From Bacteroidales bacterium (GTDB taxonomy: Bacteria > Bacillota > Clostridia > Lachnospirales > Lachnospiraceae): 64,000 nt of DNA. The stretch is from positions 1-64,000 of the forward strand of contig JAMPFJ010000003.1 in NCBI GenBank assembly GCA_023664535.1. Direction: 5' to 3'. The notes beneath the pieces are model-generated. The model worked only from the letters and a program-made list of their open reading frames with translations, was not told where the DNA came from and did not search any database. The translations under genes and the position numbers were made by a program. This document shows positions 56,779 through 64,000 of the stretch, piece after piece. Each line of letters starts with the position of its first letter. Position 1 is the stretch's first letter.

Positions 56779-57966
56779 CTAAATCAACGCAACCGTTTCT
56801 CTGGCAATCGCCAGCTCTTCATTTGTAGGAATCACATACACATCCACTGCCGAATCCGCCGTAGAAATTTTCTGCTCCTCCCCACGGACTGCATTCGCCT
56901 GCTCGTCTATCGTAATTCCCAGATAGCCCAGATAATCGCAGATGGCTTTTCGCATTTTTATGTTATTTTCTCCGATTCCCGCCGTAAAGGCTATGGCATC
57001 CACCCCATTCATTGCCGCGGCATAAGAACCAATATATTGTGCAGCCCGGTAGGCAAACAAATCAAGCGCTGCCGAAGCCCTTGTATTCCCTTTGCTGCTG
57101 GCATCATCCAAATCACGGAAATCGCTGGATACCCCGGAAATGCCTTCCACGCCGGATTTTTTATTTAAGATGTTAATCACCTCATCCAGCGAGCAGTTAA
57201 GCTTTCCCGCTAAAAACTGTACAACCGCAGGGTCGAGGCTTCCGCTTCTGGTTCCCATAATCAGTCCGTCTAACGGAGTGAAACCCATACTGGTATCCAC
57301 CGACTGACCGTTCCTTACCGCAGTAACGGAAGAACCGTTTCCCAGATGGCAGATAATTACCTTTGAATCCTGTCCCTCTTTCCCCAAAAGTGCAATCAGC
57401 CTTTTCGACACAAATCTGTGCGATGTTCCGTGAAACCCATATTTACGAATTTTATATTTCTCATAATATTCATAGGGCAAACCATATAAATAAGCTTTTT
57501 GCGGCATTGTCTGATGAAATGCGGTATCAAATACTGCCACCATCGGTACCTCGGGCATTAAAGCCCTGCAGGCAGAAATGCCAATCAGATTTGCCGGATT
57601 ATGCAGCGGCGCCAAATCATTGCACTCTTCAATCGCCTGAATCACTTCATCGGTTATCACAACGGAACTGGCAAATTTCTCTCCACCATGGACAATGCGG
57701 TGTCCTACCGCATCAATGGCGGATAAATCCGGAATCACTCCGAAATCTTTGTCAATCAATGCCTCCAGAACATAGGAAACCGCACTTTTGTGCTCCGGCA
57801 TTTCCACCTCTTTGATTACGGCTTCCCTGCCCTCCGGTTTATGGGTCAGCCTCCCGTCAATCCCTATCCGCTCACACAGACCCTTTGCAATTACTTTCTC
57901 CGTATCCGCATCTATCAGCTGATACTTTAAAGACGAGCTTCCGCAATTCACAACAAAAACATTCAT
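56779..57966 (-). CDS. ackA: Acetate kinase
   Basis: 395 aa ASKHA-fold kinase: acetate + ATP to acetyl-phosphate, the last substrate-level phosphorylation step of acetogenic fermentation. [16 protein letters not shown], the HGTSHRFV block, [21 protein letters not shown] and GIGENN are conserved. The ATG at 57966 has GGAGG; the frame extends to 57996 without support. No pta gene is next to it here, unlike many genomes, so pta must lie elsewhere. Confidence 0.95.
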   Translation of the reverse strand: MNVFVVNCGSSSLKYQLIDADTEKVIAKGLCERIGIDGRLTHKPEGREAVIKEVEMPEHKSAVSYVLEALIDKDFGVIPDLSAIDAVGHRIVHGGEKFASSVVITDEVIQAIEECNDLAPLHNPANLIGISACRALMPEVPMVAVFDTAFHQTMPQKAYLYGLPYEYYEKYKIRKYGFHGTSHRFVSKRLIALLGKEGQDSKVIICHLGNGSSVTAVRNGQSVDTSMGFTPLDGLIMGTRSGSLDPAVVQFLAGKLNCSLDEVINILNKKSGVEGISGVSSDFRDLDDASSKGNTRASAALDLFAYRAAQYIGSYAAAMNGVDAIAFTAGIGENNIKMRKAICDYLGYLGITIDEQANAVRGEEQKISTADSAVDVYVIPTNEELAIARETVALI

Positions 57967-58030
57967 TTTATATCCTCCATTCCTATATCCGGACAACCTG
58001 CAATCCGGACGGTTTTTCTATTCCGGCAAA

Positions 58031-59725
58031 TCAGTCTCTCTGCACACTTCCGTCATCCACCTTAATCTGATGTCTGCCGTGCTCCTTCGCATAATACATG
58101 CACCAGTCTGCCCGCTTTAACAGCTCCTCCGGGTCTGTGCAGACCTCCGGATACGCCGTTAAACCGACACTGACGCTCATGGTAATATCGTATTCATTGT
58201 ATCTGACAACCTGCGCACATATTTCCTCAAAGAGTTCCTCAATAATGGACTGGGCAAGCTCTAACTTCCGCTCGGGCAGCACTGCTACAAATTCTTCTCC
58301 CCCGTACCGGCAGACAAAGCCGTTGTATTTGTCGATACATTCTTCCGCAACTGAAGCAATCCGTTTAATTACCTCATCCCCGGCAAGATGCCCGTAGGTA
58401 TCATTAACACTCTTAAATTTATCAATGTCAAACAAGGCTACACTCATACAGCCGTTTCCTTTTTGGATTCTTGACACTGCCGACCGGAACAATTCCATAA
58501 AATATGTCCGGTTATTTATTCCGGTGAGACCGTCCTTTCTCGCCATATTCTGCATTTCATTGTAAATCTTAGCGTTGCTGATTGCGATATCGTACTGGGC
58601 AATTATCGCATCATAAAAGGACATATTTTCGGAAAACAGCTGCTTTTGACTGTCTCCAATCATAAATAAACCGTACGTCTCCTCTCCCAGCCCCAGCACC
58701 TTAATATATACGGAATGAATGTTGACATCCCGCAAAAAAGGGAAATCCTCGGTCAGATTTTCATGGTAAACCTCTTCCTTCTTGCCCTTTGCCGTCATTT
58801 CCAGATAAATATCCTCCATACACTCTCTGATTTTTCCCTGAAGCTGCCCGATGTTGGTCTTAATGACGTAATTGGCATGCTTGTTAAGATAAGCACCTTT
58901 GATAATATATACCGCACAAAAGCCCAGCTTCTTTACCTGCATAATTGCATCCGTTATCTGGTTGGAAATCTTCGGCACCTCAAAAGAGGATGCAATAAAA
59001 TGTAAAATCCCCGCCTGGGCAAGCATTTCCTCATTTGCTTCCTGAATCTTCTTATTGGCGTTCTGTAAATCAAGCTTCTGGATATTTAACTGGATATTGG
59101 TATTTTTCAGTTTATCCTGCATATGGAGAATATTTTCATTCTTCTCCATAATTTCGGTAAACTCATTGCGCTGGTTCAGAATTTTCTTTTCCTTTTCCGA
59201 CATGTATTCCACTATGGAATATGCTTCCTGGGCTAAAACAAACAAAATCATCAGCAAATCCAAAAGCAGGAATATCCATTCCGATGTCGTATTAAAGGCA
59301 AGCTTGATGATAAGCACTGCAATTACCGGTCCTGCAACGCCGACAAAGTAGAAAATCGTTTTCTCTTTATCCACGACGCCCATACTCAGGAAAAAATCCA
59401 CCATAAACATAATCAGCAGTGCAATCATCGTTAAGCCGGAATCATCGGCTCCTTCCATAAAAATAAACATTATCGTTGCACACATACACTGTATATAGCG
59501 GACTATTCTGACCACGGCAATGCTGTCAAAATAGTTTCTGGAAAAACAAATCTCCTCCAGTATTTCACAAAACCCAAGAAAGACCAGTACGGCAATCAGG
59601 TTCCTGAACAGAATATTCCCGCTCTCGAAATAGAGCAGAAGCCTCTGCAAAAAGAACACAAGATAAACCAGCCTGTGCATCACGATTCCCTTTTTTTGTA
59701 CCCTTATTACTGATTTTACATCCAT
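58031..59725 (-). CDS. Membrane-anchored GAF-GGEEF diguanylate cyclase
   Basis: 564 aa. Six or so membrane segments (about 15-185), a coiled coil (about 185-240) and a GAF-like sensory domain (about 245-390) precede the GGDEF domain (about 400-555), with active-site RYGGEEF and ARKDGLTGINNR. The RxxD product-inhibition site is not in its usual place (KYNG there). It would make c-di-GMP in response to a membrane or cytosolic signal. It starts three bases after the FtsA-like gene, a very tight pair. Confidence 0.92.
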   Translation of the reverse strand: MDVKSVIRVQKKGIVMHRLVYLVFFLQRLLLYFESGNILFRNLIAVLVFLGFCEILEEICFSRNYFDSIAVVRIVRYIQCMCATIMFIFMEGADDSGLTMIALLIMFMVDFFLSMGVVDKEKTIFYFVGVAGPVIAVLIIKLAFNTTSEWIFLLLDLLMILFVLAQEAYSIVEYMSEKEKKILNQRNEFTEIMEKNENILHMQDKLKNTNIQLNIQKLDLQNANKKIQEANEEMLAQAGILHFIASSFEVPKISNQITDAIMQVKKLGFCAVYIIKGAYLNKHANYVIKTNIGQLQGKIRECMEDIYLEMTAKGKKEEVYHENLTEDFPFLRDVNIHSVYIKVLGLGEETYGLFMIGDSQKQLFSENMSFYDAIIAQYDIAISNAKIYNEMQNMARKDGLTGINNRTYFMELFRSAVSRIQKGNGCMSVALFDIDKFKSVNDTYGHLAGDEVIKRIASVAEECIDKYNGFVCRYGGEEFVAVLPERKLELAQSIIEELFEEICAQVVRYNEYDITMSVSVGLTAYPEVCTDPEELLKRADWCMYYAKEHGRHQIKVDDGSVQRD

Positions 59726-59728
59726 GCC

Positions 59729-61786
59729 CTATTCCTTCCAATAAATCTCGACAACCGCACCGTTATGTAAAGGACTGAAATGCTCTGCTTTGTTCCCGTC
59801 AATAGTCTGGATAAGCTTTGTTCCTTTAACATTTTTCAAATCGAAATCATATTTATCAAAAATATCTACAAACACATATTCCGCCTTACCCGTAAGGGTG
59901 ATGCTTTCGTTATTCACTACTACATGTAACTCTGTCGGCTGTACCTCCTGCCGCTCCGCCGGCGTTTCCGCTTCTTCGTCTTCCTCCGGTACTTTTTCCT
60001 CCGTTACAAAATGCTCCGCTTTATAAATCTCCTCCTTGTCAATCCAGGCAACATTAAAATTCTCATATATTTTTGTATCCGCACCGGCTCTCGCCCCATT
60101 TACAAATACTTCATGAGGCGTCTCAATATCCATGAACTGCATAAGCTGACTCAAGGTATAGTAATTCAGCATTTCCACCTTATCCCCGTCGTTCAGCTCG
60201 TAAAATTCAGATTCGATGCGTCCGTTAACACTGGCATACTGCGGGCAGTTTATCTCTTTCTCATTTACCCGGAAGGTAATCAGGGAGGAAAGGTCTACCA
60301 CCTCATTTAACACCGCACCGGCATCGGCGCCACAGGTAGATTCAATAATCTGCATCTGGTCTCCCGCCTTGACGGCATGATTCATGCCCGCTTCCTTTCC
60401 GTTTAATTTAATTACCGCCGGTTCTCCGGACGCTCCCCGGATAAATTTTTTCTTTCCGTTTAACGTATAGTGTAAGTCCAATCCCCGCTTCGGAAAAATG
60501 GAGTCGTTAGACAATCCGTAAGCAAGAGCCGCATCAAAAACAGTAAGCTTATTATTGTCGTAAAGCTTAACCCGTTCTCCATTTACCAGCAGATAGACAA
60601 ACCGGTTTTTCTGCTCATAAAAGTTCAGGCAGATACCGATAGGGGTAACCAGCAAAGGGTCTTTCTTTATCCCCTCCGCAAAAATATTGACAAAACCTAA
60701 AACCTCTTCCCCTCTTAATGCGACCCGTTCCTCCGGCAGTCCCAGAAAACCGGCAAGCTTCTTAGTGAATCCGGGGATTTTACCTCCTCCGCCCACCACA
60801 AATGCCGCAGAAACCGGTTTGCCGCCGTTTAAATCAATAATCTGTTTCGCAATTTTATCGGTAATCTCTTCAATAATACCGTCTACCCGTTCATATACCT
60901 CCTGGGGGGTAATCTTATGACTGATTCCCATGATATCCTTATAGGTCAGGCTTTTCCGCTTAGGGGAAACGGTCTTAATCTTCTCCGCCGTAGCAAAATC
61001 CACCAGATAGTCCTTCACCAGACCTTCGGTTATCTCATCCCCCGCCTTTGGCAGCATTCCGTAGGCAACAATACTGCCATCCCTTGTAATGCAAATGTCT
61101 GAGGTACCTGCTCCCACATCAATCAGGGCAATGTTCAGCAACCGGTAATTTTCCGGAATCGCAACCTGAATTGCCGCAATGGGCTCCAACGTCATATTCG
61201 ATACTTCAAGTCCCGCCATGGATACCGCCGCATATAACCCGTCCACTACCTCTTCCGGTAAAAAGGTTGCCAGCACATCGGCGCCGATATTATGCGCCCT
61301 GTGCCCCTCCAGATTACCGAGTTCAAAACCGTTAAGATAATATTTAATAACGGTATAGCCGACACAGAAAAATTTTACCTCCGAATCATTTTCCTCCAGC
61401 ATCCTCTCGTGTGCCTTTTCTACCCCCAGCATTTCCAGGGAATGGATATACTCCTGGTTCACCACGGTATTCTCGGAAAATTCATAATAGCTGTTACCCA
61501 CCGCCGTTTTCAGCACACGGCCTGCGGCAGCTATACAAACCTCTTTCAGTTTTCTTCCTGAAAGCTGTTTTTCCAGATTGTCCTTTACATAAGTAATTTC
61601 TTCTCCGACTTTATTGATATCATGAATCTGACCGTCCAGCATTGCACGGGTATCATGGTATTTTACACACTGCGCCACAATATTAAATTGTTTTCCTTCC
61701 CGGTATCCTACGGTGCCAACAATACTTCTTGTCCCTATATCCAGCCCAAACACTAACGGCTCAGGATATTTTGTCATTACTGCCAT
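59729..61786 (-). CDS. FtsA/PilM-like ATPase with C-terminal repeated beta-grasp-like domains
   Basis: 685 aa. Residues 10-400 are an FtsA-type actin-fold ATPase: LVFGLDIGTRSIVGTVG (phosphate 1), ALIDVGAGTSDICITRDG (phosphate 2) and FVVGGGGKIPGF (adenosine). The C-terminal 250 residues contain three stretches with the pattern xVNGxxA...LxxGDxVEI (near 435, 540 and 640), which look like ThiS/ubiquitin-like folds. It lacks the FtsA amphipathic membrane tail. It may be a cell-division or pilus-assembly ATPase; it is coupled to a diguanylate cyclase. Confidence 0.8.
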   Translation of the reverse strand: MAVMTKYPEPLVFGLDIGTRSIVGTVGYREGKQFNIVAQCVKYHDTRAMLDGQIHDINKVGEEITYVKDNLEKQLSGRKLKEVCIAAAGRVLKTAVGNSYYEFSENTVVNQEYIHSLEMLGVEKAHERMLEENDSEVKFFCVGYTVIKYYLNGFELGNLEGHRAHNIGADVLATFLPEEVVDGLYAAVSMAGLEVSNMTLEPIAAIQVAIPENYRLLNIALIDVGAGTSDICITRDGSIVAYGMLPKAGDEITEGLVKDYLVDFATAEKIKTVSPKRKSLTYKDIMGISHKITPQEVYERVDGIIEEITDKIAKQIIDLNGGKPVSAAFVVGGGGKIPGFTKKLAGFLGLPEERVALRGEEVLGFVNIFAEGIKKDPLLVTPIGICLNFYEQKNRFVYLLVNGERVKLYDNNKLTVFDAALAYGLSNDSIFPKRGLDLHYTLNGKKKFIRGASGEPAVIKLNGKEAGMNHAVKAGDQMQIIESTCGADAGAVLNEVVDLSSLITFRVNEKEINCPQYASVNGRIESEFYELNDGDKVEMLNYYTLSQLMQFMDIETPHEVFVNGARAGADTKIYENFNVAWIDKEEIYKAEHFVTEEKVPEEDEEAETPAERQEVQPTELHVVVNNESITLTGKAEYVFVDIFDKYDFDLKNVKGTKLIQTIDGNKAEHFSPLHNGAVVEIYWKE

Positions 61787-61850
61787 ATTTTTCTCTCAAT
61801 CCCAATTTTGATAGTTATTTTTATTTCACAGCTATTCTTATCTTAACACA

Positions 61851-62447
61851 TTATATTGATTTAGACAATAATTCCTTTACCAGACCTGCCGTTTTTTCTG
61901 AATTTCCCCCATTGTCAATAATCACGTCACAATTCTCCTGATAATAGGTATCCGAAGACTGGTTTGCCATAATCTTCTCCCATTTCTCCCGGCTTCCGCC
62001 TCTTCCTTCGATAAGCCGTTTTATCCGTTCCTCCTTTTCCGTCCAGACATACCATAATTCATCACAAATTTCCCGGTATCCGTCCTCAATCAGAAGCGCC
62101 GCTTCAATCACATAAAGGCTGACCTTCCCTTCCTCTCTTTTTCCGGCAATGTCTGCGTTGATATATGCTTTTACCTCCGGGTGTACAATTCCGTTCAGCT
62201 TTTTAAGCGCATCCTCGTTTCGGAATACCGTTTCGCTCAAAATCTGCCTGTCGATTGTCTTATCTTCCCTTAACACCCGTTCTCCAAAGGCTTCGACTAT
62301 ACGCCTATGCAGATTCCCGCCGGGAAGCATCAGCTTATGCGCCAGCTTGTCTGCTTCTATAATATATGCACCGTGCTCCCTGTTTAATAACTTTAACAGG
62401 GTACTTTTTCCCGTACCGATTCCTCCCGTAATTCCAACTACTCTCAT
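61851..62447 (-). CDS. coaE: Dephospho-CoA kinase
   Basis: 198 aa. P-loop VVGITGGIGTGKSTLL at the N-terminus, and GGNLHRRIVEAFGERVL and VYVIEAALLIEDG-like (LYVIEAALLIEDG) blocks, are typical. It phosphorylates dephospho-CoA in the last step of CoA synthesis. The start at 62447 is the family start with GAGG six bases upstream; the ATG at 62459 overlaps the polA stop as TGATG and may be used instead. Confidence 0.93.
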   Translation of the reverse strand: MRVVGITGGIGTGKSTLLKLLNREHGAYIIEADKLAHKLMLPGGNLHRRIVEAFGERVLREDKTIDRQILSETVFRNEDALKKLNGIVHPEVKAYINADIAGKREEGKVSLYVIEAALLIEDGYREICDELWYVWTEKEERIKRLIEGRGGSREKWEKIMANQSSDTYYQENCDVIIDNGGNSEKTAGLVKELLSKSI

Positions 62448-62458
62448 CCTGTACCTCA

Positions 62459-64000
62459 TCACTTTGCTTCATACCAGGTATCGCCGACGCTGACTCCAAC
62501 ATTCAACGGAACCGCAAGCTTTGCTGCTCCCATCATTTCCTCTGTTAAAATCCGCTTTACCGTTTCCGTCTCCTCTTTATGCGTTTCAATCAGCAGCTCG
62601 TCATGAATCTGCAAAATCAGGGAAGAACGCAGCTTTTCCTTCTTTAATCTTCTGTGTACCCGAATCATCGCCAGCTTAATGATGTCCGCCGCCGTTCCCT
62701 GAATCGGGGAATTCATCGCAACACGCTCGCCAAAATTCCTCTGCATGAAATTAGAGGAGGACAACTCCGGTATCTGCCTTATTCTTCCGTACATCGTTTT
62801 TGTCATTCCCGTTTTTTTTGCCGTTTCAACGGTTTCATCAAGAAATTTTTTCACTCCCGGATAAGTGGCAAAATAGCTTTCGATATAGTCCGCCGCTTCC
62901 GCTTTGGAAATAGACAAATCCTCCGAAAGACCGAATGCGCTGATTCCGTATACAATTCCGAAATTCACCGCCTTGGCATTCCTCCGCATTAAATCGTCAA
63001 CCTTATCCAGGGGCACGCCAAATACCTGGGAAGCGGTGAGGGCATGGATATCCTGATTTTCATGATAAGCCCGGATAAGCTTCTCATCGCCTGAAAAATG
63101 CGCCAGCACACGCAGTTCAATCTGCGAATAGTCCGCATCGACAAAAACGTAACCCTCCTTAGGAATAAATACCCGCCGGATGCTTCTTCCCAAATCCGTG
63201 CGCATCGGAATATTTTGCAGATTTGGCTCGGTAGAGCTGATTCGCCCGGTTGCCGTTACCGTCTGGTTAAAGGTTCCATGGATTCGCCCATCCTCACGGA
63301 TAAACACGGAAAGACCGTCTGCATAAGTGGACTTTAATTTCGTCACCTGCCGGTAGTCCAGCACATCCGCCACCATCGGATAATCCCCCTTTAATTTGTT
63401 CAATACATCCACATTTGTGGAATATCCCGTCTTTGTTTTTTTCGCTCCCGGCAGTCCCAGCTTCTCAAACAAAATTTCTCCAAGCTGTTTTGGCGAGTTA
63501 ATATTAAATTCCTGCCCTGCCGCTTTAAATATGGTCTTTTCCAGTTCTTCTATCCGGCTTCCCAGCATTTCTCCATACTGCCTCAGGGCTTCCTTTTCCA
63601 CCCGGATTCCCTCTCTCTCCATATGCGCCAGCACATAAACGACAGGAAGCTCAATCTCTTCATACAGCGCCAGCATTTCCATATCCTCAAGCCGTTTTAT
63701 CAATATGTCCTTCACCATTGCCGGAACACAGGTGGCATATGCCAAAAATGCCGATATCTTTTCCTCCTGGAGAGCGAAAACCATAAGCTTCCTTTTCTCC
63801 AAAAGCTCCTTTTTTGATGGTATGGTAAGGGTAAGATAATCTCTTGCCAAATCATCATATTCATAACTGTCGGTAATGGGATTTAACAGATATGCCGCCA
63901 CCGAAGTATCAAACACTCTTCCGTCCTCCGAAAGGGGAAGAACCTTCAGCAGAGTCTTCAGCGAATTGGTAACAACCGTCATTTTCGGATTACTTCCATA
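62459..64000 (-). CDS. polA: DNA polymerase I, C-terminal part (cut by the window edge)
   Basis: The frame is open to 64000, so the 5' part (5'-nuclease and start of the 3'-5' exonuclease domain) lies outside. Seen are the end of the exonuclease-like domain (DTSVAAYLLNP) and the full polymerase domain: motif A DADYSQIELRVLAHFSGD, motif B RRNAKAVNFGIVYGIS and motif C LQIHDELLIE. It fills gaps and repairs DNA. The stop TGA overlaps the possible start of coaE. Confidence 0.95.
   Translation of the reverse strand, partial: YGSNPKMTVVTNSLKTLLKVLPLSEDGRVFDTSVAAYLLNPITDSYEYDDLARDYLTLTIPSKKELLEKRKLMVFALQEEKISAFLAYATCVPAMVKDILIKRLEDMEMLALYEEIELPVVYVLAHMEREGIRVEKEALRQYGEMLGSRIEELEKTIFKAAGQEFNINSPKQLGEILFEKLGLPGAKKTKTGYSTNVDVLNKLKGDYPMVADVLDYRQVTKLKSTYADGLSVFIREDGRIHGTFNQTVTATGRISSTEPNLQNIPMRTDLGRSIRRVFIPKEGYVFVDADYSQIELRVLAHFSGDEKLIRAYHENQDIHALTASQVFGVPLDKVDDLMRRNAKAVNFGIVYGISAFGLSEDLSISKAEAADYIESYFATYPGVKKFLDETVETAKKTGMTKTMYGRIRQIPELSSSNFMQRNFGERVAMNSPIQGTAADIIKLAMIRVHRRLKKEKLRSSLILQIHDELLIETHKEETETVKRILTEEMMGAAKLAVPLNVGVSVGDTWYEAK

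Noticed and set aside
1..64000. tRNA, rRNA, insertion sequences, phage genes, defence systems
   Set aside because: No cloverleaf, transposase, integrase, nuclease-defence or toxin-antitoxin signature was recognised by eye.

Overview
The window is a dense stretch of a low-GC, spore-forming Gram-positive (Firmicutes) chromosome. It most likely comes from a Lachnospiraceae-type Clostridia: there is a full-length spoIVA, gene order follows Bacillus subtilis blocks, and typical clostridial partners are present (PadR/HAAS regulatory pair, FtsA-like ATPase next to coaE/polA, several signal peptidases). Almost every gene is on the minus strand, so the region reads from right (64000) to left (1). No rRNA, tRNA, CRISPR array or insertion sequence was seen. 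|| Right end (64.0-54.9 kb): polA (cut by the window edge), coaE, an FtsA-like ATPase with a C-terminal part that looks like repeated beta-grasp domains, a membrane GAF-GGEEF diguanylate cyclase, ackA, yceD-rpmF with a perfect consensus promoter, and a PfkB sugar kinase. || 54.8-46.1 kb: the translation block rimP-nusA-ylxR-ylxQ-infB-rbfA-nrnA-truB-ribF, closed by an intrinsic terminator. || 46.1-34.4 kb: ylxM-ffh-rpsP-khpA-rimM-trmD, a coiled-coil membrane protein, rplS, three signal peptidase I genes around rbgA, rnhB, and a FliK-like/FlhB-C-like pair (ylqG/ylqH position), then yraN. The promoter of this block is embedded in the ribF terminator. || 34.3-25.2 kb: pgeF, a PlsC-like acyltransferase, der-plsY-gpsA, a secreted protein coupled to gpsA, a self-contained padR-HAAS-DUF3784-like operon with a visible promoter and operator, and spoIVA with a sigma-E-like promoter. 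|| 25.1-19.5 kb: the accessory stretch between spoIVA and scpA. It holds a large membrane protein ending in a degenerate transglutaminase-like domain, a merR-CPBP protease pair preceded by a strong dyad, two unrecognised proteins (one behind a 16-codon leader ORF), and a possible small plus-strand ORF. || 19.3-1.4 kb: scpA-scpB, two D-Ala-D-Ala carboxypeptidases, a DAHP synthase, a nucleoside salvage set (deoB, pdp, punA, SAH/MTA deaminase), a metallophosphoesterase, an L,D-transpeptidase with a repetitive charged cytoplasmic tail, an M23 peptidase, a small alarmone synthetase, an RsmF-like methyltransferase, an RluD-like pseudouridine synthase and recU. The left edge holds a GNAT acetyltransferase, a small membrane protein and a tiny ORF. 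|| The recurring themes are ribosome assembly and translation, cell envelope synthesis and remodelling, and sporulation. No obvious defence or mobile system is present. The most unusual items are the FliK/FlhB-C orphan pair, the FtsA-like/beta-grasp protein next to a cyclase, and the pseudo-transglutaminase membrane protein. All promoter, terminator and family calls were made by eye.
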